Source: CAZUZD01 sp964624465
GTDB lineage: Bacteria; Planctomycetota; Planctomycetia; Isosphaerales; Isosphaeraceae
Direction: 5' to 3'
DNA: 6,539 nt
Assembly: GCA_964624465.1 (NCBI GenBank)
Contig: CAZUZD010000337.1
Span: forward strand, 1-6,539
Below the pieces are notes generated by a model. It ran no database searches. It was not told where the DNA came from and saw nothing but the letters and a program-made list of their open reading frames with translations. A program made the translations under genes and the position numbers. Numbering within the stretch: position 1 is the first letter of the stretch; each line of letters starts with the position of its first letter. Positions 5,302-6,539 of this stretch are shown one piece after another.

Positions 5302-6539
5302 TCAGCCGGGGATCCGGACCCGCCGGCCGGCCCCGAACCGCTCCTGGCGGATGCGGTAGAGCACGAAGGCCCGATCGGGCCGGCCGGTGGGGCCGACGGC
5401 CAGCGGCTCGACAGCTCCGAGACGCTCCAGCGCGGGGCGGTCGCGCTCGCGGGCGATCACGGCCAGCGTGGGGGCGGTCGGCTGCGCCTCGATCTCGCGC
5501 AGGCCGTCGAGGCCGAACGGCCAGGCGACCGAGTCGGCCGGGCGGTCGAGGTAGAACAGCCGCACGGCCAGGTCGGGCGGCACGGGGCCGAAGGGGGTCG
5601 GGTACGGCAGGCGGTCGAAGCGGTCGTCGCGATCGAGGGCGTCGTAGAGCAGGACCAGGGGCTCCCCGGGCGGGACGTGCCGGGCCACGTCGGCGTAGAA
5701 GGCCCACTCGGCCCCCTTGCCGCGGGCGTCGAGCCGGGGCGCCACCAGCGCATAGCCCGCCGCCCACGCCAGGCACCCGCCGGCCAGCCCCACGGCCACC
5801 AGCCGGTCCCAGCGGGCCGGCGGCAGCTGACCCCGGGCGCCCAGCCGCTCGCCCAGGCGGGTCAGGCCCAGGGCGGCCCAGATCGACCACGGCGGCAGGG
5901 CCGGCAGCAGGTAGTGGGCGTTGCGGACGCTGGCCAGCGAGACCAGCAGCGCCGGCACCACGGCCCAGGCCCAGAGCAGGCGGTCGGGACCGCCGCGGCC
6001 CTCGGCACGCCACGCCCGCCACGCCGAGCGCCAGGCGCCGGCCAGGGCCAGGGGGGTCCAGGGCAGGAGCATGAGCAGGGGGGCCGGGGCGTACTCGGCC
6101 CACGACTCGCCGGCGAACTGCGTCGGCCGCGCGGCCAGGCGGTCGGTGACGTGGCCGGCCCAGAGCCCGAGCGCCTCGGGGTGCGTCCTCAGCACCAGCC
6201 AGGGCCAGGTCAGGGCGATCCCGCTCGCCAGCAGCCAGCCGAGCGGCCAGGCCAGCGCCCGCAGGAGCCGGCGGTCGCGGTCCCAGGCGATCAGGGCCGC
6301 CACGGTCGCCAGCGTCAGCACCGCGCCGAAGGCCACCCCCTTGAGCAGGGCCGTGGTCCCCAGCAGCCCGAAGAACGCCCAGCGGGCCCGCCGGCCGGCC
6401 GGCGTGGCGGGCCCCTCGGCGCGGAGCCGGTCCGCACGGGCGGAAAGCGCATCGACCCCGCTCACGCCGGCGTCTGTCATCATCGCCAAGTTCCCGAGGG
6501 CGACCGTTCGGCCACGCACCCGGCCGCGAACCCCTTTCC
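5302..6539 (-). CDS. ArnT/PMT-type (GT39) membrane glycosyltransferase, N-terminus not in window
   Basis: About 410 residues of a GT-C fold glycosyltransferase, the class that uses a polyprenyl-phosphate sugar and acts on the outer side of the cytoplasmic membrane. Residues below are numbered from the GTG at 6519. Visible are: a hydrophobic pair with 'LLKGVAFGAVL' (~48-79, matching the 'LTKGP' region of ArnT); 'ALTWPWLVLRTHPEAL' (~102-117, the 'PWY...HP' region); 'LLPWTPLALAG' (~151-161); 'RNAHYLLPALPP' (~199-210, the conserved 'YLLPALP' block); another helix at ~239-260; and a ~140-residue soluble C-terminal domain. The catalytic Asp/Glu region and first helices expected in this family are absent, and the frame remains open to the window edge, so I call it partial. 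GTG at 6519 and ATGs at 6483/6480 are possible starts if the gene is really short. Its stop is 10 bases from the kinase stop. The sugar and acceptor are unknown. Confidence 0.8.
   Translation of the reverse strand, partial: KGVRGRVRGRTVALGNLAMMTDAGVSGVDALSARADRLRAEGPATPAGRRARWAFFGLLGTTALLKGVAFGAVLTLATVAALIAWDRDRRLLRALAWPLGWLLASGIALTWPWLVLRTHPEALGLWAGHVTDRLAARPTQFAGESWAEYAPAPLLMLLPWTPLALAGAWRSAWRAWRAEGRGGPDRLLWAWAVVPALLVSLASVRNAHYLLPALPPWSIWAALGLTRLGERLGARGQLPPARWDRLVAVGLAGGCLAWAAGYALVAPRLDARGKGAEWAFYADVARHVPPGEPLVLLYDALDRDDRFDRLPYPTPFGPVPPDLAVRLFYLDRPADSVAWPFGLDGLREIEAQPTAPTLAVIARERDRPALERLGAVEPLAVGPTGRPDRAFVLYRIRQERFGAGRRVRIPG

Noticed and set aside
5291..5320. Repeat and possible bidirectional terminator between kinase and GT39 gene (CCGGACC repeated directly, plus ACCGGT and CCGGGGATCCGG pairing)
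   Set aside because: The stems are only 3-4 base pairs with bulges and there is no T-run on either strand; this is common by chance in such GC-rich DNA.
2702..5359. An 885-codon plus-strand open frame overlapping the hybrid kinase
   Set aside because: The translation is almost entirely Arg/Pro/Ala/Gly and has no recognisable motif; the frame beside it codes for the kinase.

Overview
The window is very GC-rich, roughly three quarters G+C by eye, and its genes use almost only G or C at third codon positions. It looks like ordinary chromosome from a high-GC bacterium. A large soluble GAF/PAS hybrid kinase, a glycosyltransferase of the ArnT/PMT type, and a small four-helix membrane protein ending in a '...GPVSLMHALF' tail suggest a planctomycete, perhaps of the Isosphaeraceae. 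That placement is an inference from protein style only; there is no rRNA or other marker gene here.

Layout from left to right. (1) 1-305, plus strand: the C-terminal end of a family-4 (GT-B) glycosyltransferase that enters from outside the window. (2) 333-1444, minus strand: a two-gene unit, transcribed right to left, of a small four-helix membrane protein and then a KANL3/TEX30-like alpha/beta hydrolase, separated by 17 bases. (3) 1445-1754: a divergent intergenic region. (4) 1755-2574, plus strand: a left-handed beta-helix (hexapeptide-repeat) acyltransferase starting at TTG, overlapped by 11 bases by a dedicated acyl carrier protein. (5) 2575-2723: a short spacer with a possible hairpin and a weak promoter-like patch. 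(6) 2724-5291, plus strand: a cytoplasmic hybrid histidine kinase, GAF-PAS-PAS-HisKA-HATPase-REC, with all key catalytic residues present. (7) 5302-6539, minus strand: most of an ArnT/PMT-type (GT39) membrane glycosyltransferase, converging on the kinase with 10 bases between the stop codons.

The two glycosyltransferases at the edges and the hexapeptide acyltransferase would fit a region involved in surface glycans or lipids, but only the acyltransferase and ACP are physically coupled. No mobile element, CRISPR array, RNA gene or clearly new multi-gene system is visible. The most interesting unit is the acyltransferase-ACP pair, which raises the possibility of an acyl-ACP-dependent (LpxA-like) transfer to an unknown acceptor. 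A second point is the excess of the palindrome CGATCG: 15 copies by eye against about 2 expected from base composition.
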